A stretch of DNA of 64,000 bases from Proteiniclasticum aestuarii (GCF_017368455.1 NZ_JAFNJU010000007.1:1-64000), one strand, 5' to 3'. Positions 34,252 through 43,352 are shown, counted from the stretch's first letter. Translations and numbers: made by a program. Notes: a model not told the origin generated them from the letters alone.

Positions 34252-35598
34252 CTAGTTTCCAACTGGTATCGGAATGAGAATGGGTTCTTCCAGTGTATAC
34301 TCTGGACCTGAGGTCAGGATAAATTCCAGTTCTTCATAATCCGCTTCTTCAATATGGTAAAGATGAAACTGCTCCGTATCGGTGCTTCGATAAGCTTCTT
34401 TCAGGATTTCCACACTATGGCCCTGATCGGATATGAAAGCGAATGGAGAGTAGGGATAACGCTCGGATGTTTTGAAGGTGAAAATCAGTTCTCCATCCAT
34501 ATGCTCTACATCACTGAGCTCGATGCCTTCGGTCTCGGGCGTCAGGGTCCTGGCATCCAGGTCTACTTTGATTTCGCGTTCCTCTTCTCGGATGATCGTA
34601 TAGCGGTCAATACTGATGCTTCTGGACTTGGGTGGATCAAAATAATCACTTCTGATATGGATGGTTTCTGTTTTGGTGCCATCAACGGTCTGTGAGAGGT
34701 AGGCATAGCTGCCCAAAGAGGATTTGACACCATCTTCCAGAAGAGAGAGTCTCAGGTTCATATCCGCATCATTTTCTTCCGAAAATTCAAATGTGATTTC
34801 CGAACGGACCGGATAGCTCACCATTTCCTTGAATAGAATCTTCTGTCCTTCGATGATGATTTCCTCGTTGAGTGGGTAGGTGACTGGTTTTCGGAACTCA
34901 TCCAGGGATAGGTCAAACTGGAAGGAGTCGATGGAGAGGGGACGCTGCAGATACTGGTCCTCATTGCTGTACCTGGTGAGGGACAAGGAGAGAGTGAACG
35001 CCTTCGGAAGTTCCTTCACTTCGGGATATCCAGGGAGGTTTCGATCCACAAACTCCATGGATACGGAGAGGAGTGGATCCTGTCCTTTCGTGTAGCTGCC
35101 GCTGAAACTTAAGAATCCGCTGGCGATGAAATCATCAGTGGAAAGATCCCTCAGATGATCAATACTGATATCATAGCGTTCATTCTCAGAGAGCTCCAGA
35201 TTCTCAGGCATTTCAAGAAACAGAACAAGGTTTTTGGAATCGGCGATGACGTAGGGGAGCTTCAGCTCCAGATCTCCGTTTTCGGATTTGAGATTCACAT
35301 ACTGGATGTTTCTGTTCTCCACTGCGCTTTTCAGGGATTTATTGTACATGACCAGTTCCGAAATCCTGGAAAGGATGGGAATGTCTGCCATGGTGCGAGC
35401 GAATACAACGCTGGTGTTCATGAGAATCACAAAGAGAAGCGCAGCTGCGGTTGTGGGTATGCTAGAGAAGAGCAGTCTCTTCTTTCTTTTTTCTTTCCTG
35501 ATTCTCAGCGCCAGTCTGTCTGTGGACTGATAGAGTTCTTCAGGATAATCTGCAGATTCTGTAAGGTAATCATTCCAGTTTTCATGACTTTTTTTCAT
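34252..35598 (-). CDS. DUF4179 membrane anti-sigma factor, pair 1
   Basis: 448 residues. Short cytoplasmic N-terminus (1-45) rich in charged residues, one membrane helix (about 46-66, 'IPTTAAALLFVILMNTSVVF'), then a large extracytoplasmic beta-rich domain of DUF4179 type ('LPYVIADSKNLVLFLE'). The cytoplasmic part would hold the ECF sigma encoded directly upstream (17-bp overlap), and the outer domain senses an envelope signal. Compared with pairs 2 and 3 the N-terminus and sensor are unrelated in detail, so this pair is an older paralogue. Confidence 0.8.
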   Translation of the reverse strand: MKKSHENWNDYLTESADYPEELYQSTDRLALRIRKEKRKKRLLFSSIPTTAAALLFVILMNTSVVFARTMADIPILSRISELVMYNKSLKSAVENRNIQYVNLKSENGDLELKLPYVIADSKNLVLFLEMPENLELSENERYDISIDHLRDLSTDDFIASGFLSFSGSYTKGQDPLLSVSMEFVDRNLPGYPEVKELPKAFTLSLSLTRYSNEDQYLQRPLSIDSFQFDLSLDEFRKPVTYPLNEEIIIEGQKILFKEMVSYPVRSEITFEFSEENDADMNLRLSLLEDGVKSSLGSYAYLSQTVDGTKTETIHIRSDYFDPPKSRSISIDRYTIIREEEREIKVDLDARTLTPETEGIELSDVEHMDGELIFTFKTSERYPYSPFAFISDQGHSVEILKEAYRSTDTEQFHLYHIEEADYEELEFILTSGPEYTLEEPILIPIPVGN

Positions 35599-36103
35599 AG
35601 ATTTTTTCTCCTTCCTTCTCCATCAGCTCAATTCTCAGGATGGATAATGCTTTTCTGGCCCTGGAGGATACCGTTCCGTCGGGAATGCCCAGAAACTCCG
35701 CTGTTTCCCGGATGGTCATGTCCGCAAAATAGCGGAGTATGATGACCTGGCGAAGATCCTCAGGAAGGGACTGAAGGGCGAGCTTCGTACTTAGAGAAAT
35801 GGGTTCTTCTCTTGCATCGACCACATCCGGTGGTATTTCATAAAAGGAAAGATGGTCTCTTTTTCTGAGCATCCGGTAGCATTCGTTGATGAGAATCCTG
35901 GTGAGCCAGGTTTTCGCATAGTCCGGCTCTTTCACGGTCTTTCGTTTGGCATAACCAAGATAGATGGCTTCGTCGATGGCTTCCAGAGCTTCCGCTTCAT
36001 TTCCCAGATATCCATAGGCGATGCGATACATGGTTTCTCTGTACTGCTCAATCAGTCTGATATAGGCATCCTTCTCGATGCCTTTTCTGTTAAAATAGCC
36101 CAT
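35582..36103 (-). CDS. ECF-type RNA polymerase sigma factor, pair 1
   Basis: 173 residues. Region 2: 'LIEQYRETMYRIAYGYLGNE-EALEAIDEAIYLGYA'; region 4: 'LPEDLRQVIILRYFADMTI', 'EFLGIPDGTVSSRARKAL'. RBS AAAGGAGG before the ATG. It overlaps the DUF4179 gene by 17 bp. The segment just upstream (36113-36129) matches those before the other two sigma genes, hinting at related promoters. Confidence 0.9.
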   Translation of the reverse strand: MGYFNRKGIEKDAYIRLIEQYRETMYRIAYGYLGNEAEALEAIDEAIYLGYAKRKTVKEPDYAKTWLTRILINECYRMLRKRDHLSFYEIPPDVVDAREEPISLSTKLALQSLPEDLRQVIILRYFADMTIRETAEFLGIPDGTVSSRARKALSILRIELMEKEGEKIYEKKS

Positions 36104-36112
36104 TTTTCGCCT

Positions 36113-36129
36113 CCTTTACCTATTAGAGT
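36113..36129 (-). promoter_or_regulatory. Conserved pre-sigma motif (also at 39033-39049 and 41140-41156)
   Basis: On the minus strand ACTCTAATARGTAAAGG immediately precedes all three sigma genes (R is G in pair 1, A in pairs 2 and 3). It includes the start of the ribosome site; the TAATA part could be a -10 or transcription start element. Confidence 0.45.
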
Positions 36130-36215
36130 ATCCAGGACCGGTTTTTCATTACGGAATCTGAAAAAATTCATGAAAAATCTGAAATTTTTTTATATTAGAT
36201 GACAGAGATCTATTT

Positions 36216-36779
36216 TTAGTTGTTCTGAGTTGGGAGCGGATCATAGACTTTGATGCTGTTTTTTCTCAGATACTGATTGATCCCTTCGTAATCCTTGTTC
36301 TTGTAAGCCTGCCTGTTATCTTTCAGCACTTTTTCAAGTGTCGAGGATACCACCTGACGCTTCCCGTCAAAAAGAGCATCAATCTCCTTTTTGATGGTGG
36401 TTACTCTATAGGCGTCTTTACTTACCACCAGATATCCGTTCTCCTTGATTTTTGTAATCATTTCCTTCATTTCATTGTGGGAAGGAGATTTTTCCACAAG
36501 AAATTCATCGGTGAGATCCTCTCCCTCATGATTCACAATGACATAGTCTATGCTCCCTGGAAGGTTTGCCAGGGTTTCATTAAGTATCGTATAGAGCTTG
36601 CTTCGGATCTCTTCTTCCGGCTCTGCATTATAGGTCAGGCTGCTCTCATAAAAGGGCAGCACTTGGGTATCCACCACGATGCTGCGATTGTAGAGGGTTT
36701 CTTCTTCCCTGGTGCAACCGGACATGCTCATGACGCTTAGGATCAGCAGAAGCAGTAGAGTCATCGTTCTCTTTTTCAA
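36216..36779 (-). CDS. Lipoprotein of unknown function
   Basis: 187 residues. Signal peptide with lipobox MSGC (Cys22), then a predicted alpha/beta extracytoplasmic domain ('YNAEPEEEIRSKLYTILNET', 'KENGYLVVSKDAYRVT') and a C-terminal helical tail. TTG start behind GAGGAGG. It lies between sigma/anti-sigma pairs 1 and 2 but is separated from pair 2 by a terminator, so it could be a regulon member. Family not recognised. Confidence 0.65.
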   Translation of the reverse strand: MKKRTMTLLLLLILSVMSMSGCTREEETLYNRSIVVDTQVLPFYESSLTYNAEPEEEIRSKLYTILNETLANLPGSIDYVIVNHEGEDLTDEFLVEKSPSHNEMKEMITKIKENGYLVVSKDAYRVTTIKKEIDALFDGKRQVVSSTLEKVLKDNRQAYKNKDYEGINQYLRKNSIKVYDPLPTQNN

Positions 36780-36818
36780 AGTTAATCTTCCTCCTCGATA
36801 TTACATCTGTAAGCATGG

Positions 36819-36865
36819 AAGGACAGGTGATGCATGGGCTCAAAACGCCTTCATCACCTGTCCTT
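36819..36865 (-). terminator. Terminator of the pair-2 operon
   Basis: AAGGACAGGTGATG (36819-36832) pairs perfectly with CATCACCTGTCCTT (36852-36865), 19-nt loop, just past the stop of the 81-residue membrane protein gene. Confidence 0.7.
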
Positions 36866-36875
36866 CATAATTATT

Positions 36876-37121
36876 CTACAGGAACAGTCTGGTTGCAAAC
36901 CAGTAGATCACATAGAAGACGGCAAGGATGGCAAGAACACCTGTGAGGTTTCGAAGAAGCCTCTTTCTCTTCTGCGCTTTATAGGAAAAATTCTCCTTGT
37001 CTCTTTTTTCCTCATCTGGTATCTCCATCCGGTTCTTCTCTTTTCTGGCCTGTTCCTTGATTTCCACTTCCTGACCCACTCGATTGGCCACGTGTCTGTT
37101 CTGATCAAAGTTAAAACTCAT
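36876..37121 (-). CDS. Small tail-anchored membrane protein
   Basis: 81 residues: a highly charged cytoplasmic segment ('KEQARKEKNRMEIPDEEKR') and one C-terminal membrane helix ('LTGVLAILAVFYVIYWFA'). ATG 37121 follows AAAGGAAG; a longer frame to 37178 overlaps the anti-sigma gene and lacks similarity. It is 22 bp downstream of anti-sigma 2 without a terminator between, hence third gene of that operon. Function unknown. Confidence 0.65.
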   Translation of the reverse strand: MSFNFDQNRHVANRVGQEVEIKEQARKEKNRMEIPDEEKRDKENFSYKAQKRKRLLRNLTGVLAILAVFYVIYWFATRLFL

Positions 37122-37143
37122 ATGTTCACTTCCTTTCAGGATG

Positions 37144-38517
37144 TTAAGGTGCAGGTTCAAATTCTTCAGGGACATCAATAGGTATTCTTATGGGCTGTTC
37201 CAGTTTGTGGATGGGCATTTCACTGCCGCTTCTTTTTAATATGATTGTATCATTGATGTCCTCTTCGAAGATATAGGAAATATTTCTATATTCACCGAGA
37301 TTCTGAAAGCTGCCCATAGGCATGCGTTTTTTCTCGCCGCTTCCTGTTTCATACTCGTAGTGGAAAATACCTTCAAATCCTTCAGGATCCTCTATGGTCA
37401 CTTTGAAACCTAGCAGCGTTTTGTATCCTGTGGAATAGGTGGTCAGTTCAATGTTCGTCATGCTCTTGTCGACGGTTTTTTCAGCCGGTGTGAAGGTGAT
37501 GTACTCCTCTTCCTTGTCCAGAAGCTTCACGCCATCGATGACCAGTTCCAGTCTGCCCGGCTGAGAAGACAGTCGGGATAGATCAAGAAAGATGCCGTAT
37601 TGAGGGTGTGCTTTACTGAAGACCTGGTAGTCCAGGTTATCTCTTATGACCTCCTTTGTTTCAGCGTCCAGAACCTTTCCTCTGATGCTTACGATACGGT
37701 CTTTGTTATCAGGTTCCTCTTCAAAGAGAAGGATGGTGGATAGGGAACTGGTCTCGAGAGACTTCACGATCAGGTTGTTTCCGAGAAGGTCAAGGGAGAC
37801 GTTGATGTCATTTCTTGGTCTTTCTATCATGTTTTCCAGTTTCAATTGGAATGAGAATTCTCCCAAAGCTTCTGAGCCAATCACTTTGTAGTACTCCTTC
37901 GTACCGGGCTCCCCCCTTAAGATCACTGCGCTGAATTCGATGCCCAGCTCCTCCGGGAAAGAAAGATCGCTTCCTGGTGGAAGCATCCCCATAAGGCTGA
38001 AATAGTGATTGTTGAAATTTCCGGAGGTGACCGCTTCACCGAGATAGAAATACTGTCCATACTCTTCTTTTGTTTTCAGATCATAGACTTTGAAATGCTC
38101 TATCTTCAGACGGTCGTAGTCATCCAGATTGATGTTCTCAGAGGTTTCAAAATAGAATCTGATATTCTTATCATCGGATAAAGCATACTGGAGATACATC
38201 TGATAATCTCCACTCTCAGAGAGCAGTCCCAATTCATCCAGGTCATCCTCATAAGGAGTAAGAAAGGACATGGCGGATAAAAAATCCTTCAACACGGGAA
38301 TCTTTCTGATGTTTTCCGCCCAGGCGGTGTCGGTGTTGGCTGTGATGAACATGAAAACAAGCAGAAGACTGGTCACGGCGGAGCTGATCTTGATTCGTTT
38401 CTTTCTTCTTTCTTTCCCGAATCGCTTTTCGAATCGCTCTTCCACGCCGGAAAGGGCAGAGGGTTCGGTGTAGTTTTCTTCAATGAGATTTTTCAGATTG
38501 TCTTCATAGAGATTCAT
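37144..38517 (-). CDS. DUF4179 membrane anti-sigma factor, pair 2
   Basis: 457 residues. Cytoplasmic helix 'MNLYEDNLKNLIEENY', basic 'RFGKERRKKRIK', one membrane helix (about 45-62), then 'NTDTAWAE' and a large DUF4179/beta-rich outer domain ending 'PEEFEPAP'. Its first 68 residues differ from anti-sigma 3 at one position only (E27/D27), while the outer domain has diverged widely. Overlaps its sigma gene by 14 bp. The anti-sigma inference rests on family and gene order. Confidence 0.8.
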   Translation of the reverse strand: MNLYEDNLKNLIEENYTEPSALSGVEERFEKRFGKERRKKRIKISSAVTSLLLVFMFITANTDTAWAENIRKIPVLKDFLSAMSFLTPYEDDLDELGLLSESGDYQMYLQYALSDDKNIRFYFETSENINLDDYDRLKIEHFKVYDLKTKEEYGQYFYLGEAVTSGNFNNHYFSLMGMLPPGSDLSFPEELGIEFSAVILRGEPGTKEYYKVIGSEALGEFSFQLKLENMIERPRNDINVSLDLLGNNLIVKSLETSSLSTILLFEEEPDNKDRIVSIRGKVLDAETKEVIRDNLDYQVFSKAHPQYGIFLDLSRLSSQPGRLELVIDGVKLLDKEEEYITFTPAEKTVDKSMTNIELTTYSTGYKTLLGFKVTIEDPEGFEGIFHYEYETGSGEKKRMPMGSFQNLGEYRNISYIFEEDINDTIILKRSGSEMPIHKLEQPIRIPIDVPEEFEPAP

Positions 38518-39063
38518 GGCGAAACCCTCCTTCCATGGAGATGAGATCTTCTTTCAGAAGTTCCAGTGCCTTCCTTGCACGGGTGGCTACGGTTCCCTGG
38601 GGAAGATCCAGAAAAATGGCGGTGTCTCTGACGCTGTAATCGGCAAAATACCGCAGGATGATGATTTCCTTCAGCTCTTCCGGGAGATTCTCCACGGCGC
38701 TTTTCACAGTCATGGACGTCTCGGTTTCCACTGCCTCGATATCAGGCAGATGCTCAGCTGGAACTTCCTTTTTCCTGCTTCTTAGGATTCTGTGGCATTC
38801 ATTGATGAGAATCCTGGTGACCCAGGACTTCAGCGCTTCCGGGTCTTTCAGCTGTTTGAGCTTCGCGTAGCCTAAATAGACAGCTTCATCCACAGCTTCC
38901 AGGGCATCCGCCTCCCTGGACAGGTAACCATAAGCGATTTTGTACAGGATGCTTTTATAGGATGTGATGAATGAAAGATAGGAGTCCTTAGTCAGTGGTT
39001 TTTTCGCAAATAAGCCCAATGGTTTCATCCCCCCTTTACTTATTAGAGTGACCAGATGGCAGT
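38313..39063. repeat. 751-bp near-identical duplication, copy 1
   Basis: Matches 40420-41170 without insertions or deletions. It covers the promoter-proximal motif, the whole sigma gene and the first 68 codons of the anti-sigma gene, and ends abruptly within the anti-sigma gene and just upstream of the sigma promoter motif. Confidence 0.9.
38504..39028 (-). CDS. ECF-type sigma factor, pair 2
   Basis: 174 residues with region 2 'SYKSILYKIAYGYLSREADA' and region 4 'LPEELKEIIILRYFADYSV', 'FLDLPQGTVATRARKALELL'. It differs from sigma 3 at only three positions (D/E, V/M, F/L). Such close copies should recognise the same promoters and be bound by either anti-sigma's identical cytoplasmic tail. Confidence 0.9.
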   Translation of the reverse strand: MKPLGLFAKKPLTKDSYLSFITSYKSILYKIAYGYLSREADALEAVDEAVYLGYAKLKQLKDPEALKSWVTRILINECHRILRSRKKEVPAEHLPDIEAVETETSMTVKSAVENLPEELKEIIILRYFADYSVRDTAIFLDLPQGTVATRARKALELLKEDLISMEGGFRHESL

Positions 39064-39247
39064 ATTATTCGGTTCCATACGCTTTTCGGTGTGATGGGAT
39101 AATGAGTTTTACAAAGCAGTTGATCCTTCAATATCCACCAGAAGGTTCCGGATGCAGTTGCTCTCCTTATCCTATGTTTATCTGGAATCTCATCCGGGTT
39201 TTCATCGCTGCGCTGATTGCAGGTATGCCTGTTTATCGTAGATAGGA

Positions 39248-40624
39248 TTATGGAGCAGGTGCAAATGCTTCAGGGATATCGATGAGGACTCTGGCCGGCT
39301 CTTTCAATGGCAGATAATGATTGTCGTTCCATCCATTTTGCTGCAAGGTGATTGTACCCTGAATTTCCTCCTCGAATTCATAGGAAATGGTGGACTTGTC
39401 CCCTACAGTGCTGTAGGAAGCATAAGGGAGGGGTTTCACTTCACCATCTTTCGTTTCGTAGTTGAAATAAAACGGGGTTGTAAAACCATTGGAGCCGACG
39501 TTGTCGATCTGGAAGGTGAGAACAGATTTTCCGCCGACGCTGCCTATGATAGATTCCATGCCTTCCATTTCCGGGCTCATGGTCTTCTTGTCAAAATCGA
39601 TGGTAATGTATTCTTCGCTTTTATCCAGAAGATGGACGCCAGTGATGATGAGTTCAGCAGTGTGTGCCTCATTACGCATAGAGCGGGAGCCCAGCGCAAT
39701 GCTTCGAATGTGAAAATCAGTATCATAGGAAACAAAGGATAAATCATCCGTGATGACTGCGCCTGTTTCCGTATCTATCAGCATGCCCTCGAATACGGTG
39801 ATCCGGTGAGCGTTTTCAGGATCTTCTGAGACGATCAGATCTGCTGAGAGGGGACTTCTTTCCAGGGATTTGATGTTCAGATTGTTCCCGGCAAGGATCA
39901 GCGTCTCATTGATCTCACTTTTCTTTGTCTTGGACATTTTCTGCAGAGAAGTTTCAAAGGAGAATTCACCTAAATCTTCTGTGCTCTTCACTTCCATTCC
40001 CTGAGAGGAGGTGAAGTCTCTCCGCTCGATGGAGGCGGACAGGACAAAACCCATTTCAGTCGGGAAATGCATGTCCAGACCATGAGGCAGCATGCCCATG
40101 ATATTCAGGTAATTGTGCTCAAAGGACTCTGCAAAAGCACTGTTTTCAGGCATAAAGGAAGAGGTATAATCATCACCGGTTTTCAGATCGTAAACCTTTT
40201 TTACCTCTACTTTCAGTCGGTCATACCCTTCCAGTGTGATGTATTCTGGAAACTGAAGATACAGAATAATCTCTTTCTCATCAGACAGGGCGTACTGGAG
40301 GTAGAGCTCATGCTCCCCATTGTCGGAAACAAGACCCAGCTCTTCAATCTGGTCCTCATAGTTAGAACTGAATGTCATAAAGGAAAAAAGCTCCTGCAAT
40401 ACTGGAATCTTTCTTAAGCTTTCCGCCCAGGCGGTATCGGTGTTGGCTGTGATGAACATGAAAACAAGCAGAAGACTGGTCACGGCGGAGCTGATCTTGA
40501 TTCGTTTCTTTCTTCTTTCTTTCCCGAATCGCTTTTCAAATCGATCTTCCACGCCGGAAAGGGCAGAGGGTTCGGTGTAGTTTTCTTCAATGAGATTTTT
40601 CAGATTGTCTTCATAGAGATTCAT
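39248..40624 (-). CDS. DUF4179 membrane anti-sigma factor, pair 3
   Basis: 458 residues. N-terminal cytoplasmic tail and membrane helix almost identical to anti-sigma 2, then a diverged DUF4179 outer domain ('SNYEDQIEELGLVSDNGEHE') ending 'PEAFAPAP'. Overlaps its sigma gene by 14 bp. Presumed to release sigma when its own outer signal arrives. The 219-bp gap to sigma 2 shows nothing beyond the latter's promoter motif. Confidence 0.8.
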   Translation of the reverse strand: MNLYEDNLKNLIEENYTEPSALSGVEDRFEKRFGKERRKKRIKISSAVTSLLLVFMFITANTDTAWAESLRKIPVLQELFSFMTFSSNYEDQIEELGLVSDNGEHELYLQYALSDEKEIILYLQFPEYITLEGYDRLKVEVKKVYDLKTGDDYTSSFMPENSAFAESFEHNYLNIMGMLPHGLDMHFPTEMGFVLSASIERRDFTSSQGMEVKSTEDLGEFSFETSLQKMSKTKKSEINETLILAGNNLNIKSLERSPLSADLIVSEDPENAHRITVFEGMLIDTETGAVITDDLSFVSYDTDFHIRSIALGSRSMRNEAHTAELIITGVHLLDKSEEYITIDFDKKTMSPEMEGMESIIGSVGGKSVLTFQIDNVGSNGFTTPFYFNYETKDGEVKPLPYASYSTVGDKSTISYEFEEEIQGTITLQQNGWNDNHYLPLKEPARVLIDIPEAFAPAP

Positions 40625-41170
40625 GGCGCAACCCTCCTTCCATGGAGATGAGATCTTCTTTCAGAAGTTCCAGTGCCTTCCTTGCACGGGTGGCTACGGT
40701 TCCCTGGGGAAGATCCAGAAAAATGGCGGTGTCTCTGACGCTGTAATCGGCAAAATACCGCAGGATGATGATTTCCTTCAGCTCTTCCGGGAGATTCTCC
40801 ACGGCGCTTTTCACAGTCATGGACGTCTCGGTTTCCATTGCCTCGATTTCAGGCAGATGCTCAGCTGGAACTTCCTTTTTCCTGCTTCTTAGGATTCTGT
40901 GGCATTCATTGATGAGAATCCTGGTGACCCAGGACTTCAGCGCTTCCGGGTCTTTCAGCTGTTTGAGCTTCGCGTAGCCTAAATAGACGGCCTCATCCAC
41001 AGCTTCCAGGGCATCCGCCTCCCTGGACAGGTAACCATAAGCGATTTTGTACAGGATGCTTTTATAGGATGTGATGAATGAAAGATAGGAGTCCTTAGTC
41101 AGTGGTTTTTTCGCAAATAAGCCCAATGGTTTCATCCCCCCTTTACTTATTAGAGTGACCAGATGGCAGT
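40420..41170. repeat. 751-bp near-identical duplication, copy 2
   Basis: Offset of exactly 2107 bp from copy 1 at both ends, i.e. the whole sigma/anti-sigma unit was tandemly duplicated, then the anti-sigma outer domain diverged or the sigma part was homogenised. Confidence 0.9.
40611..41135 (-). CDS. ECF-type sigma factor, pair 3
   Basis: 174 residues, same domains as sigma 2 and differing by three conservative substitutions. RBS AAAGGGGGG lies very close to the ATG. Upstream sequence matches pair 2 only as far as 41170, so anything further upstream in the promoters differs. Confidence 0.9.
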   Translation of the reverse strand: MKPLGLFAKKPLTKDSYLSFITSYKSILYKIAYGYLSREADALEAVDEAVYLGYAKLKQLKDPEALKSWVTRILINECHRILRSRKKEVPAEHLPEIEAMETETSMTVKSAVENLPEELKEIIILRYFADYSVRDTAIFLDLPQGTVATRARKALELLKEDLISMEGGLRHESL

Positions 41171-41378
41171 TTTTATTTCAATTTAAGAAAATTTTTTATT
41201 TTATTTTCATCAAACTATGGTACTATAATAAAAGTCTAAAGATATGCTTAGATGAAAATGCGTTATCTCTATTATAGATTCAATTCTAAAGAAGATGAAG
41301 CATCTTTGGGTTCATTTTGAGAAAAGGGAATGGACGGAGCCTGATTATGTATAAAGAATCACAAAAAAATCGGAATCT

Positions 41379-41453
41379 TATAGTTTCGGTTAAATATGTT
41401 TCCGAATGCTTAAGTAAGGATGAAGCTTATCTTAAACAAATGTCGAAACTATA
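41379..41453 (+). promoter_or_regulatory. Inverted repeat in the leader region of the LTA-synthase-like gene
   Basis: TATAGTTTCG (41379-41388) and CGAAACTATA (41444-41453) are perfect complements separated by 55 nt. A TATAAT at 41224-41229 could be the promoter -10. The 387-bp region 41136-41522 holds no gene I can support. Confidence 0.45.
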
Positions 41454-41522
41454 GTATTATAAATGGATTTTGGTATGATAGATTCAAAGAATTATGCACG
41501 GAAGGTGCAAGAGGTGAAATGT

Positions 41523-43352
41523 ATGGACAGGATGATCAAAAGACTGACAAAAAACAAATGGACACTACCACTGATTCTGGTCGTGGTTTTATATTTGAAG
41601 TCCCTATTTCTTCTGGTGACACTCTATGAGGCAAGTCCCAGAATATTTCTCATGAGTCTTCTGAGTTTTGCGCCCATCAGCGTCATCGTTTCCTTCTCCT
41701 TTCTGTTTGAAGGAAGAAAGAAACTGATCTACCTGTTTCTGGTCAACGCATTCTACTCCATCACCTTCTATGCGGACATGACCTATTTTGACGGGCTCAA
41801 CAGACTCTTCAGTCTCTATGTGCTGTACCTCAAGAACATCAGTCCTGAGTTCGCAGCCAGCACCGGGGAATACTTCATGAATCTGAATTTCCTTGTATTC
41901 ACCGACCTTCCTTTTGCCCTGTACTTTGTGGTAAAGAGCAAGGGCATCGTGAAGAGAGAGACGGAAGCGGTGAAGAGAAACAGAGAGGCAACACTGAAGA
42001 AGATCAGTCTTTTCGGTACGGCTTTCGCCATGAGCTTCATCGTCATGCTGACACAGTTTTTCACTGTGTCAAAGACTGCGGGCATCGAAAACTACGAAAA
42101 CCATGCACTGATGCTTTCTCCGGTGGGTAATCATATGATCAATATGGCAGCCTATGTAAGAGACAGCGTGAAGAGACTGAGTGAAGAAGAAGTAAGCGAA
42201 GTGGATGCCTGGTTCAACAGAAACAGCACCCACTTCAGCATAGATCAGCAGTATGAAGACCTGAAAGGAATTCTGGCAGGAAAGAACCTTATTGTGGTTC
42301 ACTTTGAATCGCTGGAAAGCTTCGTGCTGGATTACGAGTTCGAAGGACAGGAGATCACGCCAAGCATCAACAAGCTGATGGAAAACAGCATCAGCTTCCC
42401 GAACGTATATGAGCAGATCCAGGAAGGGGTCAGTTCAGACTCAGAGCTCATGTTCAATACAGGACTCTACCCTGCACAGAAGGGCAGCGCCTTCATGAGC
42501 TATGGAGAGAATACGTACTTTGCCCTGCCTAAGCTTCTTCAGCGAAGCGGATACCATACCATGGCGGTGCATGGGGACAAGGACACATTCTGGAACCGAG
42601 ACATCGTTTATCCGAATATCGGCATCGACGACTATATCCATGAGGATCTCTTTGAAGACAAGAGGTACAGCGGCCTGGGTATTCTCGATGAATCCCTGTT
42701 CAAGCAGTCTGTGAAGGAAATAGAGAGAACCTCAAAACCTTACTATTCCTATGTGATGACCGTCACTTCCCATACTCCGTTCACCATTGAAGAAGAACAT
42801 CGATACCTTGGCGTACCAGGAGAGGACAATGACGCGGGGTATCTTGAGAGCATCCATTACACGGATTATCATCTTGGAAAGTTCTATGAGGAGCTGGAAG
42901 AAAAGGGTGAACTGGACAATACGGCCATCATCGTCTTCGGCGACCATGAAGGAATCCACAAGTATCATGAATCCGCTCTTCCTGAAAACAACAAAAAAGT
43001 GCCGTTCTTCATCCACATACCTGGTATGGAAGGAATGGAAGTGGACACCATCGGCGGCCAGGTAGATATGCTCCCTACAATTCTCTATCTGTTAGGAGCT
43101 GAGGAAGAGACCTACAGCGATAAGGTCATGGGCAGCAATCTCCTAAGAGAAGGTGTGGGTTCCGTGATTCTCTCCACAGGAGAAGTCATCGGGGTTCCCC
43201 ATGATATGGACCACCTGACAGAGGCTCCCTACATTTCCAATCTCATCCTTACGGGAGACTACTTCGCGGTTTCTGATACGGATATCGATCTGGATGACAT
43301 CATTGAAGTGGTGCACAGCGGAGAGAGAAAGAAAGACACCTATCTGGATTAG
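41523..43352 (+). CDS. LTA synthase family sulfatase-fold membrane enzyme
   Basis: About 609 residues. Five N-terminal membrane helices (to about 185), then an extracellular sulfatase-fold domain. Metal-site motifs: 'VVHFESLESF' (Glu262), 'DTFWNRD', 'VTSHTPF', 'IVFGDHEGI' (Asp-His). The nucleophile position, Thr in LtaS ('GKTSDSEF'), is Ser304 here ('GVSSDSEL'). Enzymes of this family transfer glycerol phosphate (or phosphoethanolamine) from lipids to build or decorate polymers. ATG 41523 is preceded by AGAGGTG; further upstream in-frame ATGs lack an RBS. Confidence 0.85.
   Translation: MDRMIKRLTKNKWTLPLILVVVLYLKSLFLLVTLYEASPRIFLMSLLSFAPISVIVSFSFLFEGRKKLIYLFLVNAFYSITFYADMTYFDGLNRLFSLYVLYLKNISPEFAASTGEYFMNLNFLVFTDLPFALYFVVKSKGIVKRETEAVKRNREATLKKISLFGTAFAMSFIVMLTQFFTVSKTAGIENYENHALMLSPVGNHMINMAAYVRDSVKRLSEEEVSEVDAWFNRNSTHFSIDQQYEDLKGILAGKNLIVVHFESLESFVLDYEFEGQEITPSINKLMENSISFPNVYEQIQEGVSSDSELMFNTGLYPAQKGSAFMSYGENTYFALPKLLQRSGYHTMAVHGDKDTFWNRDIVYPNIGIDDYIHEDLFEDKRYSGLGILDESLFKQSVKEIERTSKPYYSYVMTVTSHTPFTIEEEHRYLGVPGEDNDAGYLESIHYTDYHLGKFYEELEEKGELDNTAIIVFGDHEGIHKYHESALPENNKKVPFFIHIPGMEGMEVDTIGGQVDMLPTILYLLGAEEETYSDKVMGSNLLREGVGSVILSTGEVIGVPHDMDHLTEAPYISNLILTGDYFAVSDTDIDLDDIIEVVHSGERKKDTYLD

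Noticed and set aside
39048..39245. 65-codon plus-strand frame between sigma 2 and anti-sigma 3
   Set aside because: No RBS, no similarity, and it lies over the sigma promoter region.
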